Part shown: positions 59,870-64,000 of the stretch, in pieces
Position numbering within the stretch: position 1 is the first letter of the stretch
Layout of the letters: each line of letters begins with the position of its first letter
Source: Leishmania infantum JPCM5
Lineage: Eukaryota > Euglenozoa > Kinetoplastea > Trypanosomatida > Trypanosomatidae
Assembly: GCF_000002875.2 (NCBI RefSeq)
Contig: NC_009414.2
Coordinates: 225,001 to 289,000 of the forward strand
DNA: 64,000 nucleotides
Direction: 5' to 3'
The notes under the pieces: generated by a model
The model's database searches: none
What the model was told of the DNA's origin: nothing
What the model saw: the letters and a program-made list of their open reading frames with translations, nothing else
Position numbers and translations under genes: made by a program

Positions 59870-60961
59870 ATGCCTAAAAAGCATATAATTTCATTGTATG
59901 TGCAGTACAACCCACTGCTCGACATTATCGTCGACGTGGACGGGGACTTCTTGAGGGACTAGAACCTGGAGAAGGACTGCGCATACATCTACAGCCCCCA
60001 GTACCGCACTCTCTTCGAGACTATTCTGACACATCGCACTCTTCGTGTCGCGCCTGCCGGCTCTGGCCTCAACACGGCACGCGTTGCTCAGTGGGTGTGG
60101 CAACACGTGCTTCAGAAGCCAGGGCGCGTCATGTACGTGGGATCCGTGGGCAAGGACAAGCACGGCGACCAAATTTGCTCCGCCGCCGAGGCTGACGGCT
60201 TCACGATGAAGCTCGAGGTGAGCAGCGGCAAGCGGAGCGGACTGTGCGCCGTGTGCAGGGACGGCAACTCTCGCACCCTTGCCGTCCACCCGTCGTCTGC
60301 CAGCTCCCTTAGCGACGACTTTGTGAACTCTGCTGCTGTTCAAGAAGGACAGCGCTCCGCAAAGACCATATACACGACTGCGTACGCCAACGTCTTTCGT
60401 GTCCGCCAGACCTTGCAACTGATGACCAGCTCGCGTTGCCACACGCTACCTGATGGGTCCAAGCAGCTAGCAGCTATGGGCCTCTCAAACAAGCGCGTGC
60501 TCGACGACTTTGGCGAGGACCTCGTAGACGTGCTCGGAAAGCTCGACATCATCACAGGCAACCAGGAGGAGATTCACGACCTTGCCATGATGCTGCAGTG
60601 GGTTCCAAGCGAGATGTCCGACATGGAGCTGGCCAAGAAGATTGCGACGGAGACGATGCCCGACCAGCACGGTGTGCGCCGTGTCATCGTGACACATGGG
60701 GTAGAGCCGATCATCTACGCCACCAGTGCGGGTGAGTCTGGTGAGGTTCCTGTGGTGGCCACCTGCGCCCACTAGGCAAAACTCATGGCGACAGACGCAG
60801 GCGATGCTTTCGCCGGTGGTTTCCTTGCCGCCATGGCAGCCAAGCCGGATGACTTGGCTTTCTGTTGCCGACTCGGCGCTCAGGCGGCAACGTTCGTGAT
60901 TAATCACAGCCTCGTAACCTTGCGGACGGACGAGGCGAGTCTCGCGGAGCTGCAGGCGTGA
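59870..60961 (+). pseudogene. Adenosine-kinase-like gene with two in-frame TAG codons
   Basis: One frame from ATG 59870 to TGA 60959-60961 spans 363 codons and resembles adenosine kinase end to end, but TAG interrupts it at 59960-59962 (codon 31) and 60773-60775 (codon 302). No frameshift is needed. Conserved pieces include YVQYNPLLDIIVDVDGDFL, GSGLNTARVAQW, YVGSVGKDKHG, an Arg matching Arg131, and AGDAFAGGFLAA with the catalytic Asp. The middle differs strongly from the working gene: the NLSAPF segment is gone and the NG before AGD is replaced. It is therefore an old tandem paralogue that lost its frame by two point mutations, or that is read through. A product starting after the first stop would lack the N-terminal substrate loop. 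Confidence 0.85.
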
Positions 60962-61499
60962 TGCCAGGGTGAAGATGCCGACTCACACGAAACAGAAGAT
61001 CAAAATCGCACACGCTTGCCTCTGTTGGGTCACCACCCTCTCACATGGTGGCACAGCGTCGTGCGCCAGCCGCAACTGCGCAAAATCAGAGCCGTCATGA
61101 TGCGCGTGCATTCGTTTTGTGGTGCGACGCCCTTCTTGTTGCCCTGCCTTTCTTTTCTGCCTCCAAGGACACACACGAAAAAGTGGAGGAAAAAACGAAA
61201 TCGCGCGTGCCGCCTCAACCCTTCTCTCACAAAAAAAATACGTAGGTGCGAATATACACACGCACAGAGACACACAGACAAAGACGTGCACCCCTTCGAG
61301 CGCGCCCACGCACGTGCAAGAAAAAAGGGGAGAGCCGTACCGAGATGGACTGCAGTGTAGTGTGTGCGTGCCTGTGCGTGCAGCTCACTCTCGTCTTCTG
61401 TATGCGCTCTCTAACCCTCTTACCTTTTTCGATTTCTCCTCGACACACCCTATGGCACGCGATGATCTAACCAGGCACGTCTGAAGGGCACTGCATGGG

Positions 61500-62480
61500 C
61501 CTTCCACGTCGAGCGTCTATTGCTGCCTACCCTATGCCCCTTCAGAACGGCAAGCTGTGTGATCTATGTGCGCCCACACACGTCTGTCGGCGGCCCCCTT
61601 CGGCTTGATGTGCCCATTCCTGTGAGAGGACTGCGGGCTCAGCAGAAGGTAGAATGCCCCCCCCCCCCCCCCGGCCGCCACAAACTCACGGCATTGTCCC
61701 ACCTGTCGCGGCGCATGCGGGCAAGCCATCCAGGCACGCCCCTTGTAATATCGGCGGAAACGGAAGATAATGACAGCGAGCTCACCAGACAACACGGCTG
61801 CCCTGCAACGGATCCTGAGGTTCACTGGTGTGGACACTGTGCGCACGCGCATGCCAAGCACCGCTGGCATGTCGTGTACCGCATCTAACCGAGGCACGCG
61901 GTCGTTAGGAGAGCACGAGTGATGGAGGGGAAAGGTGCGCAGAGATGCACGCCGATCAGCCCCAGGGTGCATGGGTGCGAGGCATGAGGCATCTGCTACA
62001 TCCGGCTGGGTTGGCCGATGAGGCGCAGACCCCAGAAACATGACGAGAACACCCTGAGCTGCATCATCGAGTACTCCAGACTCTCCAGTGTGGCGAGCCG
62101 TCGCACCACATTGCGGAATGCCGCTGCTCGAGGCGACTGAAGGGGGACATGTCACACAGGCAGGGGGTGCAAGGTCTCCAGAGGACCCTGGCTTGCAGCT
62201 GACCAACTGCCTCCCTAAGCTCATCCGGCATGCGCCTAGGCCAGCCCCGCTGCTACCCGCACGCCACACGCCAAGACGTTCCGCCTCTCGAGCAGGACCC
62301 CAGAGGCGGTCTGCTTGGATCAAGGCGTGCAACACAGCCGAGTCTCCACCTGGCCCCTATCGCGCAGCACGTACCCGAGGAAGGGACAAGGCAAGGACAA
62401 GCCGAGCCCGTTAGAGAGGCGTGCCCGCATTCGACAGAAGGGCGACTCGTCCATGGCGACCCGGATTCAGCTGTATCGCG
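61500..62480. other. GC-rich unassigned stretch, possible decayed element
   Basis: Compared with the surrounding C/T-rich intergenic DNA, this stretch is balanced and GC-rich, without microsatellites. It has a 267-codon open frame on the minus strand (61532-62335) against the direction of all neighbouring genes. The frame's Arg/Ala/Pro/Gly/Ser-rich product matches no family I know. Remains of a retroelement (DIRE-like) or of a gene are possible. Confidence 0.3.
61657..61672. repeat. C16 homopolymer
   Basis: Sixteen consecutive C inside the GC-rich stretch. Confidence 0.8.
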
Positions 62481-63524
62481 GCAGAGGTGGATGCGCTGCC
62501 GTTGTATGCATCTCTTCGCTGACTTATGGGAGGATGGCGTGCTGCACGAACGGAATTGCCCCTCTCCAACACTGCCACCACACGCACACACTCACACTTG
62601 CACCTTAGCCGACGAACCGTGTTTATGATGTGGACAGCGGACGCTCGCGGAGGGCAGGGACACGAGGTTCGAGGGCAGGCGACAATAACATACCGGCGCA
62701 CGTTGAACGTTCGCCCACACTTTCGAGCACCTGCACCTGCAGCTTTTATCGCTTGTGCCTGCGTGCGTGGCCTTGAAACCTGTGGTTGTGCCTCTGTGTA
62801 CGCGTGTTTGCCGCTGTGGTTCCATGTGTCCCGCCGTGCGCGCGCACGTGCGCGCGCCTGCTTCCTTCCCTCTGTCTTTACTTTCTCTTCGCAGTCATCT
62901 GTCTGTCGCGTTTTTTTTTGTTTGCTCCCCCCGCCTTTCCCCTTTCTCTCTCGCTTCTGCTCAACAGGGCCGTACGCATACGTATGCATCCATGCATATC
63001 ATGGCAAAGGCATGCTGTGGGCAGCGGGCTGCCGGCGACCAGCTCTCGCTCTCTCCCCCGCGCCTTATTCTCCGTCTTGAGGCAGCGAAGGGCCGCGCCA
63101 GGCCCGGCGGAACGGGACGTTCCGCTTTCCTCGTTCTCTTTATTCGTCTTTGCGCGCTTTCCTCGGGAGATAGCGGCTCTGCACGATCGGGGGGACGATG
63201 AAGTGTTCGTTGCCGAGTGAAGGCGAGGTCTTTGTTCTACCTGTGACTGCTACTTGTAGTTTGCATTTTGTTCGAGAAAGCGCCCCAGTGACGTCATGGC
63301 CTCTTCTCTCTCGTTGTTTCCACTGCCCAAGCCTCCCGAGTAAGCCCCGCCCACCCGGCCCCCTTCACGCCTCCACCGTGTGAGGCAGGAAGGCGGGAGG
63401 GCGTGTGGCTCCGCGCTCTCGTCCATGCACACAGTCACAGGCGCATACGGCTGGCGATGCCCTTGTATGAGAGACGCGTTTGATTCCTGCCGGTATGCAG
63501 CCCTCTCGGTGTCAGCGGCCCGAC

Positions 63525-63526
<2 letters not shown>

Positions 63527-63559
<33 letters not shown>
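63527..63559. repeat. (CA)n microsatellite
   Basis: Sixteen CA units, the longest array in the window. Confidence 0.9.
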
Positions 63560-63560
<1 letters not shown>

Positions 63561-64000
63561 AACGAGAGAAAATCGCGTCGCGTGTTGGCGAAGGCACATG
63601 TGCATGCATGCGTCTGTTTCCTTGCCCTCTTCTCCCTCTGTTGCTCAACGGGAAAAAGGGGCTGCGCCTTTCTCGAAGCTGAGAGTTTTCCTTCCCCTCT
63701 CTCCCCTAAGTAGCGATGATGCTTTTTCGGGATACCACCTCTTGCGTGCGCCGCTCCCCCCTCATTGTGATCATGGTGCCGTGGTACTCTTCAAGGCGCT
63801 GCGATTCTTTTCCGTCGTCTCTTCGTTATTCTCTCCGCATCACGCGCAGCGTTCTACTCTGCCTTTCCTGTCCCTGCCGTCTTCGCTCCCTTTTTTTCGC
63901 GTCTTTTCCACATCGACGCCCGCGCACGTGCCACCGCGCTCCTCTCCACTCACGTGTACTCACATGAAACGTCCGTGGCATTGCTCGACGCACTGGATCC

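Larger units (their letters stand above)
60962..64000. other. Gene-poor right end of the window
   Basis: No convincing gene is seen. It holds a C16 run, a GC-rich unassigned stretch (about 61.5-62.5 kb), C/T-rich DNA, and a long CA repeat at 63527-63559. An ATG at 63964 near the right edge could begin the next gene (12 codons visible), but nothing supports it. Confidence 0.5.

Noticed and set aside
62000..62045. Hammerhead-ribozyme-like core (CCGATGAG ... AGAAAC)
   Set aside because: The invariant U of CUGAUGA is C and the intervening bases do not form a convincing stem II.
63719..63967. 83-codon open frame at the right end
   Set aside because: Cys/Ser/Arg/Leu-rich product from C/T-rich DNA with no domain or targeting pattern.

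Overview
The window looks like nuclear DNA of a trypanosomatid, most likely Leishmania or a close relative. The evidence is long intron-less genes on one strand, polypyrimidine tracts followed by AG before most start codons (trans-splice acceptors), very long intergenic regions full of CA/TG microsatellites, two amastin genes, a retroposon-like direct repeat, and mitochondrial genes typical of kinetoplastids. From memory of kinetoplastid genomes, the set of mitochondrial GrpE, RGG1-like protein, AKT-like kinase, amastins and adenosine kinase resembles Leishmania chromosome 30 / T. brucei chromosome 6. That synteny is recalled, not computed.

Layout. From 1 to about 3.6 kb three genes lie on the minus strand: a FAH/hydratase-family gene cut by the left edge (its frame is open from base 500 to base 1), a small hydrophilic protein, and a TPR protein resembling APC6/CDC16. 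From 3.6 to 8.4 kb there is no convincing gene. This is the head-to-head gap between two polycistronic units and has a mirrored base composition: the plus strand is A/C-rich with C-runs to about 6.25 kb, then G/T-rich with G-runs. That is the pattern expected of a bidirectional GT-rich Pol II start region. From 8.45 kb to the right edge every recognised gene is on the plus strand.

The first rightward block (8.4-14.7 kb) is enriched in proteins with mitochondrial-type N-termini: an unknown protein, GrpE, a diverged tandem GrpE-like copy, an unknown basic protein and an OB-fold (SSB-like) protein. A DJ-1/PfpI protein follows. Then come a large armadillo-repeat protein with an RGG tail, a small RIIa/Dpy-30-like protein, an RGG1-like mitochondrial RNA-binding protein, and an unknown protein with Sfi1-like motifs. 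The second block (27-44 kb) holds an AKT-like AGC kinase, two membrane proteins, an N-terminal X-Pro-Lys methyltransferase, a coiled-coil protein and prefoldin subunit 1. The last block (44.9-61 kb) holds a NOA1/YqeH-type circularly permuted GTPase, two amastins, adenosine kinase, and a decayed adenosine-kinase copy with two in-frame TAG codons.

Two nearly identical copies of a roughly 600 bp element (41.6 and 58.0 kb, same orientation) bracket prefoldin, the GTPase, both amastins and adenosine kinase. In Leishmania such direct repeats are known to drive circular amplification, so this 16.4 kb segment is a plausible amplicon. No tRNA, rRNA or CRISPR was recognised. Coordinates of starts were set by the first ATG after a plausible splice acceptor.
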